Both the position numbers and the translations under genes were made by a program. DNA of 64,000 bases, from the NCBI GenBank assembly GCA_027488835.1, contig JAIYAW010000001.1:424254-488253 (forward strand), written 5' to 3'. This document shows, in pieces, positions 1-8,442 of the stretch. The notes under the pieces were generated by a model. That model saw only the letters and a list, made by a program, of their open reading frames with translations, searched no databases and was not told where the DNA came from. Each line of letters begins with the position of its first letter. Position 1 is the stretch's first letter. Source of the stretch: Bacteroidota bacterium. GTDB lineage: Bacteria > Bacteroidota > Bacteroidia > NS11-12g > UBA955.

Positions 1-434
1 AAAGGCTGGCAGTTTTGTATATAAGACATTATTTGATTGTTTGTTAACGGGTAGAATTCTACTTCGGTTGCATCGTGAAACACGTGGGTTTTCACATCTG
101 TTTTGATGCAAACCCCTGTATAGACGGCATGAATCCTGCCGCTTAATCGGGTTAACATTTCAACTGCTTCATCGATATTTTGGGGTTTGTTCAATACCAA
201 ATTGTCGATGCAAACAATGGTGTCTGCTGTAACCAATACATCACTTCCAATGGTCTGGATATAATGATTGGCCTTATACAATGCCAAATATTCGCATACC
301 TCTTCGTTTTTTAATTCGGAGGGATAATTCTCTTCAGCTTCAATATTTACTACTTCAAATAACAGTCCGCATTTAGACAATATTTCATGTCTACGTGGGG
401 ATTTTGATGCCAAGAGGATTTTAGGAAATTGCAT
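1..434 (-). CDS. maf: Maf-family nucleotide pyrophosphatase, C-terminus cut by window edge
   Basis: The reverse strand reads MQFPKILLASKSPRRHEIL from an ATG at 434, and the frame stays open for 144 residues to the window edge. The N-terminal LASKSPRR segment is the signature phosphate-binding loop of the Maf/YhdE family, which hydrolyses non-canonical or modified nucleoside triphosphates in the cytoplasm. SDVLVTADTIV and the LSGRIHAVYTGVC segment further in also fit. Family members are about 190-200 residues, so roughly a quarter is missing beyond the window. The ATG lies only 3 nt after the stop of the upstream hbd gene, so the two are probably co-transcribed. The ORF track omitted this gene because its stop lies outside the window. 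Confidence 0.9.
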   Translation of the reverse strand, partial: MQFPKILLASKSPRRHEILSKCGLLFEVVNIEAEENYPSELKNEEVCEYLALYKANHYIQTIGSDVLVTADTIVCIDNLVLNKPQNIDEAVEMLTRLSGRIHAVYTGVCIKTDVKTHVFHDATEVEFYPLTNNQIMSYIQNCQP

Positions 435-437
435 GTT

Positions 438-1325
438 TTATGCAAAGTTTGGTGCAACCACCAAGTCTTTGGTTCCATGACTGTAGTCATAAAAACCGCG
501 ACCACTTTTCACACCCAAATCACCAGATGTAACCATATTCACCAATAGTGGAGATGGTGCATATTTTGGATTTCCAAAACCATCGTGAAGTACGCGTAAA
601 ATAGCCAAGCAAACGTCTAATCCAATAAAATCAGCCAATTGCAATGGTCCCATTGGATGTGCCATACCTAATTTCATGATGGTATCAATTTCGGCTACAC
701 CTGCAACACCTTCGTGAAGACTGCAAATGGCTTCGTTGATCATGGGCATAAGTACTCTGTTTGCAATAAAACCTGGGTAATCTTGGGTTAGGGCTGGAAC
801 TTTACCAAGTTTCTTAGACATTTCTAGTATTTCATTGGTAATTGCCTTGTCTGTTTTGAATCCCTCAATAACTTCAACAAGCTTCATAACCGGAACTGGG
901 TTCATGAAATGCATTCCAATTACTTTTTCAGGACGAGAGGTCACAGATGCGATTTTAGTAATAGAAATTGAGGAAGTATTACTAGCTAAAACACAATTTT
1001 CAGGTGTTAACGCGTCTAATTGTTTGAATATATTTAATTTGATTTCTACATTTTCTGTAGCGGCTTCAATAACTAAATCGGCATTGCTCACGCCTTCGGC
1101 AAGTTGGGTAAAGCATTTGATATTGGCCATGGCTTTGGCTTTATCATCTTCGGTAAGAGAACCTTTGGCAATTTGGCGGTCCATATTTTTTTGAATGGTA
1201 GCCATTGCTTTGTCGAGCATATCTTGCTTTACATCAATTAAGTTAACGGCATAACCGTTTTGTGCAAATACGTGTACAATGCCATTTCCCATTGTTCCAC
1301 CACCAATAACTGCAATTTGTTTCAT
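438..1325 (-). CDS. hbd: 3-hydroxybutyryl-CoA dehydrogenase
   Basis: A 295-residue NAD-dependent 3-hydroxyacyl-CoA dehydrogenase. It starts with the Rossmann segment MKQIAVIGGGTMGNGIVHVFA, so I use the ATG at 1325 and not the track start at 1361, which would add 12 residues ahead of the dinucleotide fold. The catalytic region MHFMNPVPVMKLVEVI and the C-terminal domain (GFIANRVLMPMINEA, AHPMGPLQLADFIGLD) are intact and the length is normal for the stand-alone family. The family interconverts acetoacetyl-CoA and 3-hydroxybutyryl-CoA in fatty-acid or butyrate-type metabolism; no other beta-oxidation gene is visible nearby. It is divergent from queA and followed 3 nt later by maf. Confidence 0.92.
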   Translation of the reverse strand: MKQIAVIGGGTMGNGIVHVFAQNGYAVNLIDVKQDMLDKAMATIQKNMDRQIAKGSLTEDDKAKAMANIKCFTQLAEGVSNADLVIEAATENVEIKLNIFKQLDALTPENCVLASNTSSISITKIASVTSRPEKVIGMHFMNPVPVMKLVEVIEGFKTDKAITNEILEMSKKLGKVPALTQDYPGFIANRVLMPMINEAICSLHEGVAGVAEIDTIMKLGMAHPMGPLQLADFIGLDVCLAILRVLHDGFGNPKYAPSPLLVNMVTSGDLGVKSGRGFYDYSHGTKDLVVAPNFA

Positions 1326-1354
1326 CGGGTGCAAATTTAGACAGAAATTGTTTG

Positions 1355-1385
1355 TTGACAAGCGCCAATAAATGAATTATCTTTG
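1355..1385 (+). promoter_or_regulatory. Bacteroidota-type promoter of queA
   Basis: TATCTTTG (1378-1385) matches the TAnnTTTG -7 element used by the primary sigma factor of Bacteroidota. A TTG lies at 1355-1357, 20 nt upstream, in the place of the -33 element. The queA ATG follows 29 nt after the -7 box. Confidence 0.65.
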
Positions 1386-1414
1386 CATCCCCAATTTAGG
1401 GGAAATACGTTCGT

Positions 1415-2461
1415 ATGAAATTATCTCAGTTTAAATTTGAGTTGCCTGAAGAGCTTATAGCACAGGAACCTTTAAAAACCCGCCACGATAGTCGCTTGCT
1501 GGTTGTACATCGCAAAGAAAGAAGAATAGAACACCGTAAGTTCCACGATATTCTAGATATTTTTAACGAAGGCGATGTTTTCGTTGTAAACAACACAAAA
1601 GTGTTTACAGCAAGAATGTACGGACAAAAAGAGAAAACCGGTGCGCAGATTGAAGTATTCTTGTTAAGAGAATTGAATCATGAATTGCGTTTGTGGGATG
1701 TTCTTGTTGACCCTGCGCGTAAAATTCGCGTTGGAAACAAATTGTATTTTGGTGATGACGATTTGGTTGCCGAAGTAGTTGACAACACCACCAGCAGAGG
1801 AAGAACCATTCGTTTCTTGTTTGATGGCGACGATGAAGCTTTTGACAAAGTAATCAAAAAATTGGGTGAAACTCCAATTCCAAAATACATTACCCGTGCC
1901 GTGAAAGAAGAAGATGAACTTTGGTATCAATCTTTATTTGCGAAACACGTGGGTGCTGTTGCAGCTCCTGCTGCTCAGCTGCACTTAACCCGTGAATTGT
2001 TAATGCGTTTAGACATCAAAGGTATTAATTTTGCTGAAGTTACCTTGCATTTGGGCTTAGGTGCCTTTAGAGAGGTTGAGGTTGAAGATTTGACCAAGCA
2101 CAAAATGGACAGTGAGTATTATAAAATTTCGCAAGAAACCTGTGATACTGTAAATCAAGCTGTAATTAACAAAAGCAGGGTAGTAGCAGTAGGTGGAAGT
2201 GTAATGCGTGCCATGGAAACCAGTGTGAGTTCAAATAAGACCCTGAATCCTAGCGAAGGATGGACAGATAAATTTTTGTTCCCACCTCAAGTATTTAACA
2301 TTGCCAATGCGTTTATAACAAATTTACACCAACCAGAATCTCCATTATATATGATGGCATGTGCTTACACAGACCATGAATTTATGGCAGAAATTTACCA
2401 AGAAGCAATCAAAGAAAAATACCGTTTCTTGTGCTATGGTGATGCCATGTTAATCTTGTAA
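1415..2461 (+). CDS. queA: S-adenosylmethionine:tRNA ribosyltransferase-isomerase (QueA)
   Basis: A 348-residue protein of normal QueA length. The family transfers and isomerises the ribosyl moiety of SAM onto 7-aminomethyl-7-deazaguanine in tRNA, making epoxyqueuosine at the wobble position. Visible family segments are [12 protein letters not shown] at the N-terminus, [22 protein letters not shown], and near residue 180-230 [13 protein letters not shown] and [24 protein letters not shown]. The usual AAPTAGLHF segment is altered here to AAPAAQLHL, so three normally conserved positions differ; the rest of the protein looks intact. It has its own promoter and a strong terminator, so it is probably monocistronic. 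No other queuosine gene is in the window. Confidence 0.93.
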   Translation: MKLSQFKFELPEELIAQEPLKTRHDSRLLVVHRKERRIEHRKFHDILDIFNEGDVFVVNNTKVFTARMYGQKEKTGAQIEVFLLRELNHELRLWDVLVDPARKIRVGNKLYFGDDDLVAEVVDNTTSRGRTIRFLFDGDDEAFDKVIKKLGETPIPKYITRAVKEEDELWYQSLFAKHVGAVAAPAAQLHLTRELLMRLDIKGINFAEVTLHLGLGAFREVEVEDLTKHKMDSEYYKISQETCDTVNQAVINKSRVVAVGGSVMRAMETSVSSNKTLNPSEGWTDKFLFPPQVFNIANAFITNLHQPESPLYMMACAYTDHEFMAEIYQEAIKEKYRFLCYGDAMLIL

Positions 2462-2483
2462 AAGAATTATTCATTGAATATTG

Positions 2484-2512
2484 AAAAAGGCTGCATTTGC
2501 AGCCTTTTTTGT
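2484..2512 (+). terminator. Rho-independent terminator after queA
   Basis: AAAAAGGCTGC-ATTT-GCAGCCTTTTT hairpin followed by a T-rich run, 23 nt after the queA stop. The same stem and loop recur at 15693-15720, beyond the polysaccharide locus. Confidence 0.9.
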
Positions 2513-2544
2513 TTTATTAGATAAGATGAAATGTTAAAATACGA

Positions 2545-2689
2545 TTAACTTTTCTTCATCAGAAGGAAAATTATTTTGTTTTGGCGTTCTGTAATTTCAA
2601 TGAGAGATAAGATTTTTGCCAATAGCAAATCTTCTTCATGGCTGGAAAGGGAGTAATTATTCACAAAACAATTAGGTGCAGAATTTGAT
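2545..2689 (-). pseudogene. C-terminal remnant of an XRE-family regulator, paralogue of the gene at 14769-15173
   Basis: Translating the reverse strand upstream of the TTA at 2545-2547 gives SNSAPNCFVNNYS...ERQNKIIFLLMKKS. This aligns without gaps to the C-terminus of the intact regulator at 14769-15173 (SNSAPNGIVNNYG...ERQNKMIDLLMKKNS) apart from one residue near the end. About 48 codons remain. The part encoding the helix-turn-helix (about 85 codons in the intact gene) is gone, replaced by roughly 40 nt of unrelated sequence that leads directly into a copy of the intact gene's upstream operator at 2731-2763. Promoter region and tail therefore survive while the middle was deleted. It has the same orientation as the intact copy. 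I consider it a pseudogene. Confidence 0.85.
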
Positions 2690-2730
2690 ATTTTTTTATG
2701 TCTCCTGTGTTAAAGTGTACTTGTAGTTTA

Positions 2731-2763
2731 ACAAATACAAACAAATAGGAACTTTTTACAAAC
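2731..2763. promoter_or_regulatory. Operator-like element, copy A of three
   Basis: The sequence contains ATACAAACAAATAGGAACTT followed by TTTACAAAC. It is nearly identical to the sequence directly upstream of the intact XRE gene (15183-15219) and to 44476-44507. Two ACAAAC half-motifs flank a conserved AGGAACTTTTT centre. It marks the former promoter of the deleted XRE copy. Confidence 0.6.
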
Positions 2764-2934
2764 AATTAATTTCTTATCATAAATTAAATCAAAACGGTCA
2801 CAAATATTTATAAACAAATCGACAAATTCATTTATCTAATTTATATCAAATATTAATCTTTTTTATGATTTTTTAAATTTCTTATTTACATAATTTCCCG
2901 CACATTATTTTTTCAACATTTTATAATTAAATGG
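2764..2934. other. AT-rich intergenic stretch without a gene
   Basis: About 170 nt of very AT-rich sequence between the XRE-promoter remnant and the promoter of the polysaccharide locus. The first 25 nt weakly resemble the sequence beyond the intact XRE operator on the right. I see no ORF, RNA gene or repeat in it. Confidence 0.6.
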
Positions 2935-2964
2935 TTGAAATTGCTGAAATCATAAGTAAATTTG
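2935..2964 (+). promoter_or_regulatory. Promoter of the polysaccharide operon
   Basis: TTG (2935-2937), 19 nt spacer, TAAATTTG (2957-2964): a good match to the Bacteroidota -33/-7 consensus. It overlaps the TTG start proposed by the ORF track at 2962, which argues for the ATG at 2977 as the real start and a very short leader. Confidence 0.65.
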
Positions 2965-2976
2965 CGGCAATTTTAT

Positions 2977-3534
2977 ATGTTGATTAGGATTCTGGCGGCG
3001 GTTTTATTGTTAGTTTTACTCCCTTTTTTATTGATTGTTTTTTTCTTCATTTACATTGAAGATGGCTATCCATTTGTTTTCAAACAATTTAGAATTGGTC
3101 AACATGAACGGGTGTTTATTTTTTACAAAATACGAACAATGCGTAGAAATACCCCTGAAAGATCAACAAAGGAAATTGATGAATCTGAGAACTGGGTATT
3201 AAAGACGGGTTATTATTTGAGGAAGTATTCAATAGATGAATCTTTGAATCTTTTGAATATTGTGAAAGGGGATATGAAATTTATTGGTCCTCGACCTTTG
3301 ATTATCGGAGAGGTAGATATGCACGCAAGACGAAAAGAGCTTGGCATTACAAAACAAAAACCTGGCATTACTGGTTGGGCCCAAATTAATGGGCGAGACG
3401 TGATTTCTGATGAAAGGAAATTGGAATTGGAAAAATATTATTTAGATAACCAGAGTATCAAACTGCGATTTGTTATTTTGCTGAAAACAATTTACTATGT
3501 TGTCTATTCAGTAAGGCAAAAATTGTTCAAATAA
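2977..3534 (+). CDS. Polyprenyl-phosphate sugar-1-phosphate transferase (monotopic initiating enzyme)
   Basis: A 185-residue protein of the bacterial sugar transferase family (PglC/WcaJ C-terminal type). It loads the first sugar-1-phosphate onto undecaprenyl phosphate at the inner face of the inner membrane and so starts repeat-unit assembly. A hydrophobic N-terminal helix (MLIRILAAVLLLVLLPFLLIVFFF) is followed by FKQFRIGQ, YSIDESLNLLNIVKGDMKFIGPRPLI, KPGITGWAQINGRD and the C-terminal YYLDNQSIKLRFVILLKTI, all in family order. The length fits the minimal class without extra N-terminal membrane helices. I chose the ATG at 2977 because the upstream TTG start lies inside the -7 box. It is the first gene of the locus. 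Confidence 0.9.
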   Translation: MLIRILAAVLLLVLLPFLLIVFFFIYIEDGYPFVFKQFRIGQHERVFIFYKIRTMRRNTPERSTKEIDESENWVLKTGYYLRKYSIDESLNLLNIVKGDMKFIGPRPLIIGEVDMHARRKELGITKQKPGITGWAQINGRDVISDERKLELEKYYLDNQSIKLRFVILLKTIYYVVYSVRQKLFK

Positions 3535-3685
3535 CATGGATACAATCGATATAGATATTACAGTCTATGTTACCAAAATGTAACAAAGGGAACCAATTTT
3601 ATTTCGCATCTTTGTTGTTGTCATAATGAGTATACAATATATGTAACTCAGGGGGCGAAGCTGTAAATTAATGTGACTATAAAAA

Positions 3686-6082
3686 ATGCAAAATATTAAA
3701 ATAAACATGTTCAATTATAATTTTAAAGTAGGAATATTTTTGTTCCTTTTGTTGTCAACAATTTCTATTCAAGCCCAAATTATGGGAGGGAAATCCAAAG
3801 CCAGTGATTATTCCGATCAAGAGCTAATTCAGATGATTGAAAAGGCAGAAGCTGCTGGACTCAGTGAGAATCAGGTGGTTGATTTGGCACGTGCACGTGG
3901 AATTGCAGAGAATGAAATGGAATTGTTCAAACAGCGTATTCAACAATTGAAAAATGGCTCAAGATCTGGATCTGAAATAACAAATAAAGTTGAACCAGAA
4001 CAAAAAATTTCGAATAATCCAAAAAGCAATGTTGTGTCTGTGCCTTCGGAATTAAATAATTCAATTGAACAACCAGCCGGAATCATTGCAACATCTTTGG
4101 ATATTTCCAAAATATTTGACGAAAAACGTTTTCCCGCTTTTGCAAATGGCAGAACAATCAAAGCGCCTGACCAATATATTATTGGTGTTGGTGATGAAAT
4201 AAGCATTACCGTTTTTGGAAATAGTTATTTCAATAAAGTGAGCCGTGTAGATGATCGGGGTAGAATTGATTTGGGAACGGCATTGGGTAAAATTTATGTA
4301 AAAGGTCTTGCTTTTGGGCAATTAGAAAAAGTAATTCGCGCTGCGGTTGGGCAGAAAATTAATTTAGGTGGAAACGAACTCGAGGTGGATTTGTCATTTT
4401 CGAGACAAATATCGGTGAATGTTACCGGTGAAATTCAAAAACCTGGGACCTATCAAGTGCCTGCGGCAAATACTGTATTCAATTTATTGGTTCTCTCTGG
4501 AGGACCTACCGCAAATGGGAGTGTGAGAAATATTGAAATCATTAAGTCAGGAAAAGTTACGTTAAATTTTGATTTATATGAATATTTGGTTAATCCAAAG
4601 TCAAATATATTTCTTGAGGATGGTGACCATATTGTTATCAAACCTGCATTGAAGCGATTGGTTTTTGGTGGAGGTGTTTTGCGCCCAGGCCGAATAGAGT
4701 TAAAAGAAAATGAGTACCTAGCCGATGCAATAAAATATGCGGGAGGTTTTTCAACAAAAGCAGATCCTTCAAGAATTACAATTTCACGATTGAATGGGAA
4801 AGATCGAACATTGTCTCAAATAGATTTTGGAAAGGCTTCAAATGAGAATTTGTTAAAATTAAATGACGGAGATAATATTTTTGTATTTGAACAGGGGGAG
4901 GTAATTCAAAATCAGGTGAATGTAAGTGGGGAAGTTTATTTTCCTGGCAACTATGCAATAAGAAACGAGTTGTCTGTAAAACAGCTTTTGGATTTGGCTG
5001 GTGGATTAACGCCTCAATCAAATTTGGAAATGGCATTTGTGATTCGAACACTTGAAAATGGCATGTCTGAATATATTAAGTTGCCATTGTCTGGTTCGGA
5101 AATGAGCCAATTTAAATTAGAAAACAAAGATCAACTTGTTATTTTTGCCCAATCTCGATTTGAGGATGTATTTCAAGTTGAAGTAAGGGGTGAAGTGAGA
5201 AACCCCGTAAAGATTGACTTTAAAAAAGGATTGACGCTCAATGTGCTTTTGGATTATGCCGGTGGGCTTAAATACAGTGCGGATGCTACAGAAGTAGAGA
5301 TTTTGAGAAGCTCAGTATTTAAAGATGAGTTTAAGCCAGGTAATAAAAATAAAACAGAGTCAATTCGTGTTACCCTAAACCCCAATAAAAAAGGGGTCAT
5401 TGAAGATATTCAATTAATGGCTGAGGATATTGTAATCGTGCGAAAAGTCTCCAATTTGAATGATCGAATTGGTGTATCCATAGAAGGGGAGGTTTTACAT
5501 CCTGGACAATTTGTACTCGCGAAAAACGAAGACAGAGTAAAGGATTTAATTGAAAAATGTGGAGGATTTACTGAATTTGCTTTTATGGATGGTGCAAAAT
5601 TGATTCGAAACGGAGGAGTTCAATTGGTTTTTGATTTAAACAATGTGATTAAAAATAAAAATAGTATGTACAATTATCGACTAGAGGATGGTGATCGATT
5701 AATTGTGCCTTTGAAAAAGGATTTTGTGATCATTCCCAATACAGATACTTTGTTAAATAATGGTAAAATTTTCGCTCCCTTTGTTTCCGGTAAAAGGGCA
5801 GGATTTTATTTGAAACACTATTCTTTGGGCTTCAATCAGAGCTACCGTAAAAATTTGTTGTATTTGCGTGAACCTGGTGGGAGAATTATAAGATCGAAGA
5901 ATTTTCTATTCTTTATCGTTACCCCAAAAGCAAAAGCAGGATCTGAAATATTCTTTCAACCTGCACCTAAAAAAGAAATTCGCCAAAGAAAGGAAACCGA
6001 TTGGAATCGTACAATCGAAAATTTCACAGTAAAACTTACGGGAATAGCTACACTTTGGATCTTGTTAACTCGCATAAAATAA
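3686..6082 (+). CDS. Wza-like polysaccharide export protein with multiple SLBB domains
   Basis: A 798-residue secreted protein. A signal peptide (FLFLLLSTISIQAQ) is followed by a charged helical segment (residues about 35-95), then a Poly_export domain at about 155-235 containing DQYIIGVGDEISITVFG. Several SLBB modules follow, each opening with a pattern like VNVTGEIQKPGTYQVPAANTV or VSGEVYFPGNYAI (near 245, 330, 410, 500 and 610). A hydrophobic helix (LTGIATLWILLTRI) ends the protein. The family forms the outer-membrane/periplasmic exit channel for capsule or exopolysaccharide. The multi-SLBB form is about twice the size of E. coli Wza and is common in Bacteroidota. An in-frame ATG 7 codons downstream (MFNYNF) is an alternative start. 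The co-polymerase gene follows after 8 nt. Confidence 0.88.
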   Translation: MQNIKINMFNYNFKVGIFLFLLLSTISIQAQIMGGKSKASDYSDQELIQMIEKAEAAGLSENQVVDLARARGIAENEMELFKQRIQQLKNGSRSGSEITNKVEPEQKISNNPKSNVVSVPSELNNSIEQPAGIIATSLDISKIFDEKRFPAFANGRTIKAPDQYIIGVGDEISITVFGNSYFNKVSRVDDRGRIDLGTALGKIYVKGLAFGQLEKVIRAAVGQKINLGGNELEVDLSFSRQISVNVTGEIQKPGTYQVPAANTVFNLLVLSGGPTANGSVRNIEIIKSGKVTLNFDLYEYLVNPKSNIFLEDGDHIVIKPALKRLVFGGGVLRPGRIELKENEYLADAIKYAGGFSTKADPSRITISRLNGKDRTLSQIDFGKASNENLLKLNDGDNIFVFEQGEVIQNQVNVSGEVYFPGNYAIRNELSVKQLLDLAGGLTPQSNLEMAFVIRTLENGMSEYIKLPLSGSEMSQFKLENKDQLVIFAQSRFEDVFQVEVRGEVRNPVKIDFKKGLTLNVLLDYAGGLKYSADATEVEILRSSVFKDEFKPGNKNKTESIRVTLNPNKKGVIEDIQLMAEDIVIVRKVSNLNDRIGVSIEGEVLHPGQFVLAKNEDRVKDLIEKCGGFTEFAFMDGAKLIRNGGVQLVFDLNNVIKNKNSMYNYRLEDGDRLIVPLKKDFVIIPNTDTLLNNGKIFAPFVSGKRAGFYLKHYSLGFNQSYRKNLLYLREPGGRIIRSKNFLFFIVTPKAKAGSEIFFQPAPKKEIRQRKETDWNRTIENFTVKLTGIATLWILLTRIK

Positions 6083-6090
6083 ATTAAAAA

Positions 6091-7128
6091 ATGAGTCAAG
6101 AATTAAAACCCCATGCAAGATTAAAAGATGATGAAATATCATTGCCCGACTTGTTGGTGAAAATAAAAAACGGAATACAGATACTAAAAAAGAACTGGTG
6201 GAAATTACTCATTGCAGGTATTATTGGTGCAAGTTTAGGATTTGTATACAACAGTGTCAAAAAAACAAAGTATACTGCTGAATTGGTTTTTGTTGCAGCA
6301 GAAGCTGAAGAAGGAGGCATGAGCAAGTTGAGTGCAATAGGGTCGCAATTTGGATTTGATCTTGGTGGGGGAAGTTCTGGTGCTTTTGGCGGTGATAATT
6401 TATTGGAATTGATGAAAAGCCGGAGATTGGTTGAGCAAACGCTATTTGACAGCTTAGAGCACAACGGCAAAAAAAATCGATTATTAGAATATTATTTAAA
6501 AAGAGATTCACAAGAAAAGTCGGAAATTCCGGCAGTTGAATTAAGGTCCATAAGAAAAAGGGAAGATTGTTTGTTCCGACAAGATTCATTGTTAAAGGTT
6601 GTATACGACCGAATTATTAAAGGAGGATTGGTGGTTGCAAATCAGGACAAAGAATTGGCCTTCAAGAAAGTATCTTTTACTGATATTGATCCTGTATTTG
6701 CCAAAGCTTTTGTAGAGAAATTAACGGATAATGTAACTTCATTTTACTTAGAGACAAAATTTCGTCAATCGAGAGAAAATATCAGAATGCTCGATAGAAA
6801 AGCAGACAGTGTAGAGCGGGTATTGCGTTCCAAAATGCTTTCTGCTGCCATTCAACGAGATCAAAATCAATTTTTAACGAACAATGAAGGATCCGTTCAA
6901 ATGATCAAACAGCAAATGGAGGTACAATTATTCACTACTTTGTATGGGGAAGTTGTGAAGAATCTTGAATTATCAAAAACAATGGCGGCTCACAATCAGC
7001 CTTTGATACAAATAATTGATAGCCCCAGATTTCCCTTAGAAAATGACGGTGGCGGCTTGCTAAAGTTTATGTTTTTGGGATGGATTTTGGGTGTAGTGGT
7101 GGTGACTATACGTTTGTTCATTAAATAA
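6091..7128 (+). CDS. Wzz-type polysaccharide co-polymerase / chain-length determinant
   Basis: A 345-residue protein with the two-helix topology of the Wzz family: a cytoplasmic N-terminus (LPDLLVKIKNGIQILKKNWW), a first membrane helix (LLIAGIIGASLGFVYN), a long periplasmic alpha-helical region (about 60-310) with coiled-coil character, the PxxP-like LIQIIDSPRFPLEN, and a second helix (FMFLGWILGVVVVTIRLFI) at the very C-terminus. The protein ends there, with no Walker motifs or tyrosine-rich tail, so it lacks the BY-kinase domain found in Wzc-type proteins. The family sets chain length and couples polymerisation to the Wza exporter encoded just upstream. Confidence 0.85.
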   Translation: MSQELKPHARLKDDEISLPDLLVKIKNGIQILKKNWWKLLIAGIIGASLGFVYNSVKKTKYTAELVFVAAEAEEGGMSKLSAIGSQFGFDLGGGSSGAFGGDNLLELMKSRRLVEQTLFDSLEHNGKKNRLLEYYLKRDSQEKSEIPAVELRSIRKREDCLFRQDSLLKVVYDRIIKGGLVVANQDKELAFKKVSFTDIDPVFAKAFVEKLTDNVTSFYLETKFRQSRENIRMLDRKADSVERVLRSKMLSAAIQRDQNQFLTNNEGSVQMIKQQMEVQLFTTLYGEVVKNLELSKTMAAHNQPLIQIIDSPRFPLENDGGGLLKFMFLGWILGVVVVTIRLFIK

Positions 7129-7134
7129 AATTAT

Positions 7135-8439
7135 TTGAGTTATTACCAATCATTAAAATTAAGAATTGGTCAAAATGAGTTAATAAAAGATTCATTTTGG
7201 GCTTTGTTAGGGAATTTTTTCGGGAAAGGACTTTCTTTTGCTGCCGGTATTTATGTTGCAAGGTTTTTGGGGAAAGAGGTTTTTGGAGAATATGGAATGA
7301 TAAGAAATACAGTTGTTTCGATTTCAATTTTTTCTACTTTTGGCTTGGGTTATACGGTAACTAAATTCGTTGCAGATTTGCGAGAATCGAAGGATAGAAA
7401 TGTGATTCAAATTGTGAATAACACGAATAAAATCACTTGGATTTCTAGTGGAATTTTAACATTGTTATTAATCATATTTGCTGATCAGGTAGCTCTTCTA
7501 GGACTTAAAGCTGCACACTTGTCGAATACATTAAGAATTGTTGCCCTATGGGTTTTATTCAACGCGCTAACTACATCTCAAATTGGTGTGTTAGCGGGAT
7601 TAGGTAAATTTAAATTAATGGCTAAATGGAATGCCTTGATTGGGGTAATTACATTTTTAAGCATTGTTGCACTAACGTACTATTATAATTTGAACGGAGC
7701 GTTAATAGGTTTATTGATAACGCAAATAGCAAATTGGTTAATTTACAATTATTTGATAAAAAAGGAATTGGATTTTTTTATAAACGTAAATGCTAGCAAT
7801 GAATCATATGATGCTTCGAAATTGATAACTTTTTCAATTCCTGTCGCTATGCAAGAAATTTCCTATTCACTTTTAAGTTGGCTTACGAGCTTTATTTTTT
7901 TGAGTTACTCTAGTTATTCAGAATTTGGTATTTTTAACGCGGGATTGCAGGTAAGCGTAATGATATTATTTATTCCAGGAATTTTGAGAAATGTATTCTT
8001 GTCTCATTTGTCAGTTACATTAAATGAAGTTGAGTCTTACAAGAAAGTTTTGAGAACTACAATTAAGATAAACTTAATTTCAACGCTATTGCCTGTTATT
8101 TTTATATTGCTTTTTTTAAATCCAATTCAACAAATGTATGGGCCTAACTATGCCAATATTAAGCTCGTGATCATATTGCTTTCCATAAATACAATACCAA
8201 TGAGTGTAATCAATGTTTATTCTCAGTCGTTTTTATCAAAAGGAAAGAATTGGATATTGTTTTGGATTAAGCTGATTAAGGATTTGTTGGTGATAATCGT
8301 CTTCATATTATTTGTCTTATCAAAGCTTAACGCATCCATAGCGTTATCAATTTCATCAATAGTATTGAATGTGTTATTTTTAATATTTATTATTTTGTTA
8401 AATAATAAGTTAATTACTAAAAGTTCAATTATTGCTTAA
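7135..8439 (+). CDS. Wzx-type lipid-linked oligosaccharide flippase
   Basis: A 434-residue integral membrane protein of the polysaccharide biosynthesis/MOP superfamily, with about a dozen hydrophobic segments. The N-terminal pattern DSFWALLGNFFGKGLSFAAGIYVARFLGKEVFGEYGMIRNTV is typical of Wzx flippases, which move undecaprenyl-linked repeat units across the inner membrane. The start is a TTG (7135) six nt after the co-polymerase stop. No ATG occurs before about codon 55, which is already inside the second helix, so a non-ATG start is required. The stop is 3 nt from the next ATG, consistent with a tightly packed operon. Confidence 0.88.
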   Translation: MSYYQSLKLRIGQNELIKDSFWALLGNFFGKGLSFAAGIYVARFLGKEVFGEYGMIRNTVVSISIFSTFGLGYTVTKFVADLRESKDRNVIQIVNNTNKITWISSGILTLLLIIFADQVALLGLKAAHLSNTLRIVALWVLFNALTTSQIGVLAGLGKFKLMAKWNALIGVITFLSIVALTYYYNLNGALIGLLITQIANWLIYNYLIKKELDFFINVNASNESYDASKLITFSIPVAMQEISYSLLSWLTSFIFLSYSSYSEFGIFNAGLQVSVMILFIPGILRNVFLSHLSVTLNEVESYKKVLRTTIKINLISTLLPVIFILLFLNPIQQMYGPNYANIKLVIILLSINTIPMSVINVYSQSFLSKGKNWILFWIKLIKDLLVIIVFILFVLSKLNASIALSISSIVLNVLFLIFIILLNNKLITKSSIIA

Positions 8440-8442
8440 ATT

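Noticed and set aside
3600-3685. GGGGGCGAAGCTG before the exporter gene as an ops/JUMPstart-like antitermination site
   Set aside because: It does not match the GGCGGTAGC core, and no UpxY/RfaH-like gene is in the window.
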